Assembly: GCA_013398955.1 (NCBI GenBank)
Contig: VWPU01004156.1
Span: 91,099 to 155,098 of the forward strand
From: Callaeas wilsoni
Taxonomy: Eukaryota > Chordata > Aves > Passeriformes > Callaeidae
Length of the DNA: 64,000 nt
Reading direction: 5' to 3'
Positions 10,601-20,640 of this stretch are shown here, piece after piece (position 1 is the stretch's first letter; the number at the start of each line of letters is the position of its first letter). The notes beneath the pieces were generated by a model. It was not told where the DNA came from. It worked only from the letters and a program-made list of their open reading frames with translations, and ran no database searches. The translations under genes and the position numbers were made by a program.

Positions 10601-13223
10601 ATTGTGCATGAGAAATAATCTGGTCTCTGATACAATGCATGTGATGAACTGCTGTGCACAATACAGAATTACTGTTTTACAGATTTTTGAAAGAAGGCTA
10701 AAAACGTATTTCCCTGAGAAACATCATGGTGGGAAGAATCCATAGCTCTCTATGCAGTAGACGATTCTTAAACAGCATTAATTTGAAATTCTCACCTCCT
10801 CTCTTGATGAAGACAGGCTGTGTGTTAGATCCTCTGATTTCTGATACCAATTACATTCAGCATTCTCACAGAGCTGATGGCAGTTCAGTTCTGTTTGCAT
10901 TTTCCTCTGTTTCAGAGTCCATTCTCGCTCAGCCGCCAGAGACAGTTGTTGTTTATACCTATGATATACAGAGCAAAGCTGTTGATTTCAGGAGACTAAA
11001 TACTAAGGATGTTTCGTGGATATTTTCGTTTCGTCTGTTTGGGTCTGGTTTTGTTTTGTTTAATCCAGCTTTGTTTATTGTCCTCATCTTCTTTCCTTGT
11101 TCTATTTTACAAATTACCTATTTTATTTTATTCTACTCTACTCTCAGCATTTTACCGAATAAAAGCATTTTAATTGCTTAGAGCTCAGTAGTCTCTGAGG
11201 GTCCATCTGTATGGATATTTAGAATCAGCTTTGGAGGTCACCTCAGCTCAAGCGGCATAAACTGCCCTTCAATATCGATACTGCTCTCAGGACTTCCATC
11301 CAGAGCATGTTTCTGTTTTGCTGATATCAGAAATGAGATACAAAAGACCTAGGAATTAAAATCACTGCATTGTCAGGGTAAAATTTCTAGGGTAAAAGGC
11401 TGCTGCATGTATGTATCTTGAAAACAGTGTAGAAAGAGATAGAAGGTGCAAGTATTAGAAAAGTATTAGAGATCTCTAATCAAGAACTCAAGTCAGAAAA
11501 CTGCAAAGATCAAAGGTTTCTTCTGAAGTGGCATCAGAGTTTAAATTGCATGACACAGAGTAAGCAACACGTGCAAATTTACATTTAATAAGTATAGATG
11601 CAGTTGTGGTTCTTTTGTTCTTGCTGAGTGAACAGGAGTTGGTCATGCAATCTTTATAGTCAAGACTGCAATAGGACAAAGTGGTTTTAGATCCATTACT
11701 ACAGCAGCGTCCTTTAAAGAACACCCAGGACAAGTAAACCAAACCGGAAACTAAACATTCCAATCGTGCAACATTCAAGATGCAGGAATCCATGGGTACC
11801 ACTAATGGCCAGGTAACCTTTTGCTACCCAAAAGGTAAAGCTTATAGGCAGAAATTATTTATTTTATTACACAAAACCCAACACAGCTGGAAAATCATGG
11901 CAAACTTCTAGGCATACAAGCCCTCTTCCTGAAGGCTTGTCTGTTTTTCTCAGTGGTATCAGCTGGTTTAATGTGAGGGGTTTTTTCCCCTCTACCTATA
12001 TAACTTGGTTTGCCAACTTATTAAGGTATCAATTACAACACCACTGAAGCAAGTGGACATGGGCATCAGAGAACAATCCAAGTAATGCTGAATGATGATT
12101 AGTGAGCACTGCACATACAGAAAATAGAGATTTTTGAAGAGTGAATTCCTCATTAGGAGCCTTGGAAGGATGACAGAGGTCTTTCAAATACCTATATACA
12201 GTTCTTCGTTGCATAGGAAAAAACCCAGTCAGTTATCAAATATTGTTCAGGTTCTCATACTTCTTTGGGTAGGTTCATAAACTGTCTTTGGAAAGCCCAT
12301 GGGAAAGAGAATCCTGGATGAAGATTCGTTATTTTAGCAGAACTACTGTACCGAGGGCAGCGAGACTTGGATTGGCAGGTTTTGGGTGGAAGACACAAAT
12401 TCTTAAGAATACTAATTCCATTTATATTATGTATTGGTTTGGTTGACAGGACAAAAATTAAGTGTTCTAGTTCTAATGACTAAACACATTCATATGTAAA
12501 TGAGTAAAAGTAATTCCAATATCAAATGCATTTTTATACAAAAACAAGGAAAGTTTTGTTGTTCTTTAAAGTTTGTTATGTGGTATAATGCCTCCCTAGG
12601 GTATCACAGTTGAAGATCAAATTTCACCATTACTAAGATGATCCTTTTATGGTGAAATGATAGGAATATAAGAAGCAGAAGGGGAGGAAAAAGCGCCTTG
12701 TAATTAGGAGTATGATAAACAGTGTACATTTATCCATCTTGCCTAAGGCTACCTCTGCTTTCTAGATGCTGACCTTTCTTGTAGTTTCAAGGTTAACAAA
12801 TTTAGCAGTGTGCTTACTACATAAAATAATCTCACGCCATCTCACATTACTAAACATATTCTTAGCAATTCATTAGAAGGGGCAGCTGTCAAACAAGCAA
12901 AGCAACAGCTACTACACAAGCAGGGCATAATTTTCTAAACTGTAATTAAAAATGTAATCAACTTTTAGAGGAATAGAACAATAGGCAAAAAAAGAAAAGC
13001 TTATACAACTACAGCAATGTTAAACCATAACATGTTAATTTAAAAAAGAAAAAAATTGAAAAAATTATTGCTAGATGGCACTGCAGCAACACAACATTGC
13101 TTTCCAACATCCTTATACCAGTTTCTGACATCAGCATCTTCCAGTTCTTGAAGCTCTCGCTCCATGTCAAGTTTCAGGTACACATAATCCTCATGCAGAT
13201 GATCTATGTGAATATTCCTAGAG
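1398..13223 (-). CDS. CCDC57: CCDC57, partial gene (recognised exons, C-terminal part beyond left edge)
   Basis: Coiled-coil protein of the centrosome and centriolar satellites in mammals, involved in centriole duplication and microtubule organisation. Joined minus-strand exons: 13223-13119 (tentative), 11320-11242 (tentative), 10958-10796, 9881-9747, 5477-5291, 4385-4285, 1626-1398. The last five join in phase (2, 0, 0, 1 and 0 bases carried over) with AG acceptors and GT donors. The sequence YKQQLSLA, and the stretch KDIPAVEIKKLQEQN followed by LRAAIAQMRKEME, match the mammalian CCDC57 coiled coil as I know it. The protein continues past 1398 to the left. About 200 or more residues of the expected central coiled coil, plus the start codon, were not located. 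It lies upstream of SLC16A3 in divergent orientation, as in mammals. The frame is intact in all firm exons, so it looks like a functional gene, not a pseudogene. Confidence 0.85.
1627..4284 (-). other. CCDC57: CCDC57 intron
   Basis: 2.66 kb between two in-phase exons. AT-rich, with no second gene seen. A short CA microsatellite lies at 4231-4255. Overlapping open frames on both strands at 2424-2706 are complementary shadows and have no family signature. Confidence 0.75.
4231..4255. repeat. CA microsatellite
   Basis: About 12 dinucleotide units of CA with one G interruption. Confidence 0.85.
4285..4385 (-). CDS. CCDC57: CCDC57 coding exon
   Basis: 101 nt with acceptor CTCTTCTAG and donor GAGGTATGATG. 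It takes one G from the preceding exon to form a glycine codon, then encodes 33 residues of Ser/Thr/Asn-rich linker (SLSTNNISTGTTLSNIK...), ending DTEE in phase 0. This low-complexity linker follows the coiled-coil exon at 5291-5477. Too short to have appeared as a long open frame. Confidence 0.82.
4491..4860 (-). mobile_element. CR1 LINE 3' end, minus sense
   Basis: Begins with the reverse complement of the CR1 terminus (ACAGAATCATAGAACCATAAA, GGTTGGAAAAGATC) and continues with the typical phrases CCTGGGCAGCCTGTTCCAATGC and TTTCCTAATATCTAATCTAAAC. It is an old 5'-truncated copy. Confidence 0.85.
4893..4972 (+). mobile_element. CR1 LINE 3' terminus, plus sense
   Basis: CCCCATGGCAGGGGGATTTGG, then GATCTTTAAAGATCCCTTCC and CATTCTGTGATTCTAC is the sense-strand CR1 terminus. 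It faces the opposite way to the copy immediately to its left, so the two form an inverted pair. Confidence 0.8.
5291..5477 (-). CDS. CCDC57: CCDC57 coding exon (signature coiled-coil exon)
   Basis: 187 nt: 62 codons plus one G. The acceptor is ACTTTTATTTTTCAG; the donor is CAAG then GTGACAAC. It encodes TFQYDDKSSLCKDIPAVEIK, then KLQEQNASLRAAIAQMRKEM and a Pro/Glu tail. The heptad pattern, and the match to the mammalian KDFPSSEIQRLREQN region with LRNAIAQMRKEME, make this the best single identifier of CCDC57. Reading through the donor gives an in-frame stop four codons later, so intron retention would truncate the protein. Confidence 0.93.
6033..6114. repeat. Perfect palindrome, 34-bp arms, 14-nt loop
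   Basis: Bases 6033-6066 are the exact reverse complement of 6081-6114. The arms are mostly TA with an embedded GTAGTCTCT / AGAGACTAC block, and the spacer is 6067-6080. It can extrude as a cruciform and would form a long hairpin in RNA from either strand. Confidence 0.93.
6190..6830. promoter_or_regulatory. CpG-rich island inside CCDC57 intron
   Basis: Dense CpG and high GC compared with AT-rich flanks. It lies between CCDC57 exons at 5.4 and 9.8 kb and inside the LTR-like element, so it may be LTR-derived and not a housekeeping promoter. The open frames across it on both strands are GC-driven shadows. Whether it starts transcripts cannot be told from sequence. Confidence 0.6.
7012..7501 (-). 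other. CCDC57: CCDC57 intron, no recognised content
   Basis: AT-rich intron sequence; I see no exon, repeat family or signal worth calling. Confidence 0.5.
7502..7650 (-). mobile_element. CR1 LINE 3' fragment, minus sense
   Basis: AATCACAGAATGAAGGAGG, AAAATCATCTAGTCCAACC and CACGTCCAGGGATGGTGGC are reverse-complement CR1 end phrases. Short and diverged. Confidence 0.8.
7651..9746 (-). other. CCDC57: CCDC57 intron
   Basis: No convincing exon or repeat family seen. A minus-strand frame of 91 codons at 7743-8018 lacks splice support and similarity to anything recognised. Confidence 0.5.
9747..9881 (-). CDS. CCDC57: CCDC57 coding exon
   Basis: 135 nt, exactly 45 codons, phase 0 at both ends. 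The acceptor is a long pyrimidine tract ending TTCTGTCCTAG; the donor is AAACAG then GTTAGAC. It encodes AEADLQKTDYRLHEVKTLLS, then ALTVGREQTIQ. This aligns with the mammalian segment KLQETEQALQEQEVVLKAVT followed by LERDQAVQ. The peptide leads directly into TFQYDD of the next exon. Coiled coil. Confidence 0.9.
9941..10020. repeat. Purine-rich GGGAAA-type simple repeat
   Basis: Uninterrupted run of A and G on the plus strand built from GGAAAGG and GGGAAGGG units. The plus-strand frame across it ends in Lys/Gly/Glu low complexity and is not a gene. Confidence 0.88.
10021..10795 (-). other. CCDC57: CCDC57 intron
   Basis: No exon recognised. A minus-strand frame at 10313-10549 has a possible AG but no coiled-coil character and no good donor. 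Confidence 0.5.
10796..10958 (-). CDS. CCDC57: CCDC57 coding exon
   Basis: 163 nt: one base plus 54 codons. The acceptor is CTGTATATCATAG; the donor is GAGGAG then GTGAGAAT. It encodes YKQQLSLAAEREWTLKQRKM, then QTELNCHQLCENAECNWYQK and SEDLTHSLSSSREE. The first eight residues equal the mammalian YKQQLSLA, and the later QKSE motif also aligns. It ends in phase 0 and joins the exon at 9747-9881. A plus-strand open frame of 151 codons over the same bases is a shadow. Confidence 0.92.
11242..11320 (-). CDS. CCDC57: Tentative CCDC57 exon
   Basis: 79 nt. The acceptor is CATTTCTGATATCAG; the donor is GCTGAG then GTGACC. In the required frame it is open (KQKHALDGSPESSIDIEGQF, then MPLEL). It supplies the two bases AG that complete an arginine codon before YKQQLSLA, as in the mammalian ERYKQQ. 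The peptide has little coiled-coil character and no recalled similarity, so the match may be chance. Confidence 0.3.
11321..13118 (-). other. CCDC57: Presumed CCDC57 intron, missing exons expected here
   Basis: By homology, exons for the central coiled coil should lie here. None could be recognised with confidence. A weak candidate near 12740-12810 on the minus strand is open between an AG and a GT but is too short to judge. Confidence 0.4.
13119..13223 (-). CDS. CCDC57: Probable CCDC57 N-terminal-half exon
   Basis: The acceptor is TTTTTGTTTACAG; a candidate donor is AACTG then GTATAAGG. The frame reads SRNIHIDHLHEDYVYLKLDM, then ERELQELEDADVRN. It aligns with the mammalian IDHHREQYENLKWTLERKLE, then ELDGE, sharing IDH, E.Y, LK, ER.L.EL. 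The donor is uncertain because the frame stays open for about 20 more codons. Alternatively this is the related LQEDFVYNLQVLEERD segment nearer the N-terminus. Confidence 0.55.
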
Positions 13224-15929
13224 CTGTAAACAAAAATACATTTACATTAAAACGCATGAAGGATCCACATGTAAATTTTTTTAACAATAAAACATAACTA
13301 TTAAGAGAAGATGGTATAATTTCCTAAAGAAACAGTCAGCATAAAAACTTTTTTCTCATCAGTTAGTGGAAACCAATTATAACAGTATATGTTATTTCCC
13401 AAAACAATCCTTCAAAAGGTTACTTGCATACAGAATATAGAGGATTTGCTGAAAAGTAGTGCAAGACCTCCACTTAAGTATAACTGAGTTCCTCCTCCAC
13501 TCAAAAATTTCTGTTACATAAGAAAAACTTGCAAAACAAGAGCTGACCTTGCAGACCAAGCTGAAATCTGGTCTTTTAGATACATTTTAAAAATAGAAGC
13601 AGCTCCGTATCTTTTCCCCTCCTCTCTCAATATTTTTGATTGCTATCAACAAAAAGTTTCTCTGAGATCCAGTGGAAGAATACCAGTAACATCAGGATTT
13701 CAAACAAATCTGAGGAGCTGATGCTGCTACCAAGACCACTAAGTTCTCATACACTGAACCTTCGAAGCTCTGTATTAATCCCTTCAAGACTTAGCAGGTT
13801 TGCTGCAGCCTGTCACACAGCCAAACAAACCTAGATTGCTATCACACTGTTCTGCAACCTTCTATTTACTTTCAGCTCTATATTACAGGTTTTTTGGGTA
13901 GCTGAATGACCATTGCATTTGATTAGATAAGACTGATCATATAATACTTACTGAGACAAAACTCTGAACTAAAACTGGAGAGAAACAGCTAAATGCATAT
14001 TCACTTTCATATTCTGCACGATTTTGCTTTTAAATTTACACTTCACCTGAATTAATCTGAATCCTATAGCTAGCACTCATGCATAGAAACCAAGTCTATC
14101 AGAAGTGCTGTCTCAGTGTAGTCTAGACATTCACTTTTACACCTCCCTTGTTCATCCCCAAACTCTTAAGGGCAAGGCAGATAGAAAAATGATTGCTGTA
14201 TGGTGATCAGTATCCAACTCAGCCTGGCCAAGAGGCAATTGTTATGTTTAAGAGACTCAGACTCTTCCTTCCATTCTCAAAGGATATGCTCCATGTAAAA
14301 CTCCTGAACTGGCTTTAAAGGAATTTCCATATACACCACATTAACATCAATCATTTAGTAACCTTTGATGAATTCCAGAGTCTTGCCCAGATCACCCGCA
14401 ATAACTAAAAAAAGTTGTTTAAAACTTACTCAGCCATCTGTACATTATAAATGTATTTTGATCCAGCACAGTTTACAGCACTTTACAACAATTACCATTT
14501 TAATCAGAGAACAATCCCAAAGAGGCTGTTATTTCTGAATACGGTAGTTACATTAAACAAGAATTATGTGCAGACAGAACTCAAGAAATAAGTGTTTATT
14601 CCCTCCACCCCGCAAGCTGCATACATTTTTCTCTTTTTTTCAAGATACATATGATGAGTCAAGTCACAGTTCAGCCTTCTCTTTTATTAACAATATTAAC
14701 TGCTGTGTCCGATTTGTCTGCTTTTAGTTTAAAAAGAAAATAACCAACAGAGAACCTGTGCTTTTACAGGCAAAACCCTTTACTTGCTTCACATCCACCT
14801 CTTCCTATTGTTTATTCTCCATACTTGCCTCATATCTAATTATAAATTCTGTAGAAGAAAAAAACCAACATTGTTTTTAAGCAGTATGGGTGCTTTAAAA
14901 AAAGTAAATTGTTATTTCTGTTCAGCTCTCTCCAGAGATTTGGGACAATCTCTGGAGTCAATACAGTTTCTCTCACTGTACAGTATTATTCTGTGTCACT
15001 GGCTGCAGATAATCCCTTTTGAATAAGCACAGGGATGCAGAGAACAAATCGGACAAGCATGCCTTTCAAATAGTGGCTCTTTAATCTCTTTAAATGAAAG
15101 AGAGATTTTCAGACCAGAAAATGCTATGCAATATCTCTGTGCTAAAGGATGTCATAATTTAAATAACATTTTTCTTCACAAATAATCTAGACAACTCTCG
15201 TTCTCTAGGATCAAAAAATGAGTCTCTGATCGTTGGATGTGAGAAGTATAGAGAAATTCAAGCTTGCTCTTCCCAGGTATACCGAGGACCAAACCCTGCT
15301 AAAAGACACAGTGATCTGATGGTCTTTCAATTCTGCTGGCCAAGATTTCACACTTATCCCTAAATTAATTAAAATAATGTTTTCCATTCATATTCTGATT
15401 CTTGTTGGCAATGTTCAAATCATGCTACCATGCACAGATAGTGTAAGTAATATCTTCTTCATTTGGGTAAGGAGAAGTAGATCACTTTTTAAAAAGTCAC
15501 TATCATGGATATTCATGAACAGTACTGCCTGCCTGCCTATAACATGCAACACTGAAAGATCTGCTTTTTCTGTATCACACTTTCAGCTACAGTTGCTCCA
15601 AATCCATCAGGTGGCTACCAGAGTTAAAAAGATTAACTAAATCTGAAGTGCACAGAGGGAGAAAAAGACAGACGAGTGTCAGCAAAAGACGCTGCCAACC
15701 GAATGACCGGCTGGAAGGAGGCGGATCCCACAAGGAACGATTCCATGGAGGGCCCTGAGGGTCAGATGTTCTGAGGCAGATGGCAGGCAGACTGTCGAGG
15801 TCAAATCCGTTAGATGAAGGCAGTAGAGAGGAGCACAAGATAATGCTTTGGACTCAGGGACAGCACAAGAGAGAGCACTTAGCAGTAAAGGTGCAGAAGG
15901 ACAGTGTGTCCCCAGAGAGGGAAAAGGGC
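13224..15929 (-). other. CCDC57 5' intron region, nothing recognised
   Basis: AT-rich in the left part, rising GC after 15.6 kb. No exon, tRNA or repeat family could be supported. The CCDC57 initiator exon is not visible. Confidence 0.4.
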
Positions 15930-16262
15930 GCAAGATGCGCAGGCGACGCGTCGGGAGCTCCGAAGGACAACCTGCGGCACAACGGGGTGCTGTGCGACCG
16001 CAATGCCTTCTGACTGGAGAAGTACAGTCGCGACTCGTCTCCTCACGGCACGCACCCCCGCGTCCCCCCGCTGACGGCTGCAGGCCGCGCCGGCGGGCCC
16101 GTCTCCATGGGCCGCTGCCGCCCCGCCCACTCGCGGCTGCGAGCCGCCTCCTGCCCGGCCTCGCTCAGGGCGCAGCGCCCGTCCCCGTCCGTCCTCGTCC
16201 GTCTCCCGTCCTACGGAACTGGCCGGCGCTTCTCGGTTCCTCGCATTGTATTGGCTTCCAGG
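15930..16262 (-). promoter_or_regulatory. CpG island, candidate CCDC57 promoter
   Basis: High GC and dense CpG between AT-rich flanks. At its right edge an ATTGG at 16250-16254 is a CCAAT box when read on the minus strand, about 60-100 bp ahead of the GC-rich core. That fits a TATA-less minus-strand promoter feeding CCDC57. No TSS or first exon can be proven. Confidence 0.5.
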
Positions 16263-18060
16263 CACCCGTCAGCGTATTCTCTCCTCCTCGCATTCTCCCC
16301 GTTCCATCCTCACTACTCTCACATAGCAGCCTCTGCATAGTGTGAGCACGGGCACGCTCCTTTGCAGCCCCGGTCTCGTTTAGGAAGACACCCTTCTCCC
16401 AAAACACAGCTAGTACTTGTCCCATACTCTCAGATCTCGCTCTCTCGTTCACTTGTCTTCCTATATATTTTGTTTATCCAACTGTTTAGTATTAAACAAT
16501 TTCTCTTTAGCGCAGATCAGGAAGGAGGCTCTTGGCCCCTTTCAAGTACAGCTGTTAGGGATGTGAACAAACTTCCCATCCTCTCTGAACTGCCACTGCA
16601 TCATGTGAAAAACTTTAAAAAGCTTGTAAAACAAACTCAGGCCAACGGCAACATGAGGTCATGCAGCACAGATAAAGACATTCTGCTACCAAGGTGCTCA
16701 ATTATTAAAAATTGTATCCATCAACTAAACTGCCTTAGACTGTCTAGGTGAGAGAGAGGAAGATGTAACACATGAAGCAGGCCTAAAGCATGATTTTCCC
16801 TTAGTCACTCTAGATGACTTGCTTGTCTGGAAGTCATGAGGCAAACTTCCTGTAATGTTCTGTCACTTTTCTGTTTTTTTAGATCATATAAACAGCTTTT
16901 GCCTTCCAGAAACTTGAATGCTGCACCCAAATGATATCTGAAGAGAGTATTATCAGTAGTTCTTATATATCTATCGTGTGTCCTAGCCCCATACTAGTTA
17001 AAGAAAGAAGGGGTTTATTTTCACCAGTAACTATTAATGACAATTAGAATCAGAACTAACAATTTTACTTTTGAAATAAAGCAAGTTCCATTTAGCTAAT
17101 TTTAATTTCAGAATACTGCAGTTATTAAAGTGATTTAGTTCATTTATTTACATGAATCACCTCTGCTTTAAAATACAACGGTGAAAACCAGCTTCAAATG
17201 ATTTTCTACATCTGAACACACAAAAATTATAGTGCAAGTCCCAGCATAATTTCTATTCTGCAGTGGGCCCCTCAGAGCACTCATCAGAATCAACACATAA
17301 TAGGCGAATGTCTACAACCATACACCATTCAGGCTGCTGACATTTTTTACATCTTTATATTAGCCATTGCCTTACCTATCAACTGCATTATCTTTTGCAA
17401 CCCTTTCTCATCCCTGCCCCCCCTTTCAAATTAGCTGTCATTTTCTCCAATGTACCTTCAATCAGCCCCTAGTCACGTAGTTAAATGCGTGTTAGCTCCC
17501 CAAATGAGGAATTGATGACTTCCAGTGATTCAATAGTGCCCCAAACAGATAAACTTTAGTGGTGAGTAAAAAAGATTACAGTCTACACAATGTCAGTTCG
17601 GGGATTGATGTTGAAACCTGAATACACTTAGTCTGCAAGTGAATGGCCTAAATTCAAATAATGGTGGACAGTCAAAAACTGGTTTTACAAGTCTTTAAAA
17701 TTAGCAGTGTCGGTCTTACTGGCTGTATGTTATCTACTCAAAATAAACCACATGGCCTTGCTCATCTTCACACACTAATGCAATGAATCCTTAAGCATGT
17801 ACAAATGGGTACTATACTTCAGCAAAACTGAAACCCAACAGCCACTGCGAACAAAATGTGCAAGGAAAAGAAAAAACTTCTAAGTCATTAAAAGAGCTTC
17901 AGTTCCTGCTTTGCTATTATATGGTTTCAGGAAGTAGGTTTTAAAATATTGGAAGCTACTAATCTGTGCAATACCATAGTTCTCAAAAGACAATATTGTA
18001 TCCCATCTATCCTCTTCTAGTTAGAACCCTACCCCTGCGTAACTCCACATAGGTTATAGG
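16263..18060. other. Intronic or intergenic, nothing recognised
   Basis: AT-rich sequence. A plus-strand frame at 16362-16751 has no family signature or splice support. Confidence 0.4.
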
Positions 18061-18061
18061 A

Positions 18062-18535
18062 ATCACAGAATCATTTAGATTGGAAGAGATTTTTTTCAAG
18101 ATCATCGAGTCCAGATGTTAACCTCCAGGGATGGTGACTCCATCATTTCCCTGGACATGCCACTCCAACACTTGGCAACTCGTTTGGAGAAGAGATTTTT
18201 CCTAATATCCAAGGTAAAGCTCCCCTGGCACAACTTGAGGCCATTTCCTCTTGTTCTAGCACTTGTTACCTGGGAGAAGAGACAGACCACCACCTTGGTA
18301 CAACCTCTTTTCAGGTAGTTGTAGAGAGTGATGTGTCCCCTGAGCCTTCTTTTCTCCAGGCTGAGTCTCTCCAGCTCCCTCAGCTACCGTCCATCAGACT
18401 TGTGCTCCAGACCCTTCCCTAGCTCCGTTGCCCTTCTCTGGACATGTTTCAGCCCCTCAATGTCTGTCTTCTTGTGAGGGGCTGAAAACCGAACACAGGA
18501 TTTAAGGTGTGGCCTCACCAGTGCCCAGCACATGC
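18062..18535 (-). mobile_element. CR1 LINE, 3' part, minus sense
   Basis: Typical reverse-complement CR1 phrases throughout: ATCACAGAATCATTTAGATT, TTGAGGCCATTTCCTCTTG, TTTTCTCCAGGCTGAGTC and GGTGTGGCCTCACCAGTGCC. About 470 bp and diverged. The frames on it are shadows of the element. Confidence 0.92.
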
Positions 18536-19049
18536 GGCCAGGCCAGTCACTCCCCTACATACTAGATTGTGTGCTAGAAGCACACAAAAGAGTGGAGCAC
18601 CTACTCCTGAATTTCCTAAGCCCCAGGTAGCCATAGGAGTGCTACTTTCTGTAGTGCACTTGAGAATCCCACCACAACTTTCATAGATGCTAAATAGCAA
18701 TATCAGCACAAACTCAGTTTTATAATCCAACATTTATATGAATCGTAGTTGAGTCACAAGAGATTAATGCAGAAAGATCATTTCATCCTGATGTAAAAGG
18801 AGGGGTATGTTATGAAAGTGTATTTGCAGGGAGTACTCCCTTGGGAAAGGGTGAGGAGGGAAGCCTGAGGATTGTCTACAGAATGCACAATATCACACTC
18901 AAAATTACTAAGAAGAAAACAACGAAGCAAGGAAGCTCGTAAGAGTAATTCTCATGGGAGGAGACAATGAAGAAACTGTGATCGCTCCCGGGAAAACAGA
19001 AACGTCAGCACAGAACAAACCTCAACCGCAGAAACCCATTCATAAGGGG
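18536..19049. other. No recognised content
   Basis: Transition from the CR1 copy to the CpG island; no gene or repeat was identified. Confidence 0.4.
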
Positions 19050-20640
19050 GAAATCCACCGCTCAGGTCCTGTTCCTCCGGACAGCCAGTGCAGCATCCAC
19101 GCCGGCAGGATCCAGCCCTGCCTTGCACTCTACGCAAGCAGCGTAAAGCTCGTGCTGATGCCTCGTGAGGCCCCGAGGCGCCGCTCCTAGCCGGGAGGAG
19201 GCCGGAGCCCCTCCGAGCAAGAACCTGTAGCGGAGGGAGAGTCACCGCGGCGGCGATAGGACCCGGGGCGCGCCCCGCGTGGCAGGGCGGGGCGAGCAGC
19301 CACAGACCCGCCGCGCGGGAGCGCTCCCCAGCCGGCGGGACCAGACGGGCTGGGGCGGGTCTGCGTGGGCACACGGGGAGAGCGGGCTGCGGTCCGCGCG
19401 AGCACGGGCATCCTCACGCTGAGGCGCGGGACGTGACTCAGGTATTGAGGCGGAGCCGTCGCGCGTGATGTTGCGGAGCGCTTGCCTGGCGCACGGGGTC
19501 GAAGGCCGTGGGGAGCGCGGGGTGGGGGGTCCGGAGCCAGGTGAGCCGAATCGAGAGCGCCGGGCTGCCCAAGGGCATGGGGCTCTCCGGGCCAGCGGAT
19601 GCGCCCGAGCGCCGCCCAAGCTTTGGGCAAGCGCGGCGCAGGAGTCGCAGGTTTATCCCTTGCCCAGAGGCTGCCCTGGGCGCCGGTGGGGAGCTGGGCA
19701 CGACGCCGACTGTCCTCGCACCCCTTGGCAAGACCCCATGAGGGTCGGCGGGGCGCCGTCCCGCCGGCTGCGTTTCTCCCCGCTCATGGGTCCAGGCGGA
19801 CTCACCTCTTCTTGGGGAAACTCGCGTTGCCGTATGGGTCGCCCAACGTCTTCATCGCCATCGGCCTGAAAGCGCTGTCCGGGCGCTGAGCGGTGCTGGC
19901 CACCGAGCCCCGCTCTGCCTGCTACGAGAGAGCACTGCTCCCGGCTTCCCCTCTGGCAGCCGTGTCACGCCTAGGCGCCTAGCGCCGCCGGCCCGAGGGC
20001 ACGTACAGTGCCACACCGGTGGCTCGTGGGACACCCGCGAGCCCGAGCTTTGTTCGCGCCATTCGTGGCCTCAGACCGTTACGGGGCGACGAGGGTCTCT
20101 GCGAAAGCCTCGCCTCCGCGGTCCCTTCGCTACTGCTCACCTCCTGTTTCAGTGTCAAGCCCCGGGAGGTGAATTTCAGAGTTCTTTGTCATAGTGGTGA
20201 CCGTTCAGGTCCGTCAGAGCGAGGGACGCGCAGTCTGAGGGACCGTTCCCTCATAAGGACATCGTCGCAGCCCCGGGCACGAACTCCGTTCGTGACCCGT
20301 TACTCGAGTCAGCAAGCACGCTAAGAACGGTGAGGCGCCCGGGGGCGGAATCGCGCGGCGTCTCCCTGGTCTGCGTGAGCATCGGCTGCGGCGGCGACCC
20401 AAGCGCTTCGCGGGAGCCGTCTCGGCTGAGGGCTGGCGCGGTCTACGTGCCCGCCGCGGAGCGCCGCGCGAGCGGTCGTGGCCGTGGAGACGCCGCGACC
20501 GCCACCATTGTACTCCCAACACCGCTCACTCCCCCTTCCTCCCCCACCGCCGGCGGCCGCCGCAGCCCCTCTCCATCTCTTGGGAAAGAGTCTTTTCTTG
20601 ATGCTGCTCGCAATCCACCTGGAGGGGTCTGCGGCTTGCC
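19050..20640. promoter_or_regulatory. Large CpG island between CCDC57 and SLC16A3
   Basis: The longest GC-rich block in the window, about 1.6 kb with dense CpG. A TGACTCA AP-1 type site is at 19434-19440. It lies between two divergent genes and could start CCDC57 leftwards, an upstream SLC16A3 transcript rightwards, or a noncoding RNA. Many overlapping frames on both strands arise from the composition and show no protein family. Confidence 0.65.

Noticed and set aside
10726..11181. 151-codon plus-strand open frame
   Set aside because: It is opposite to a firm CCDC57 exon; the tail is hydrophobic T-rich low complexity.
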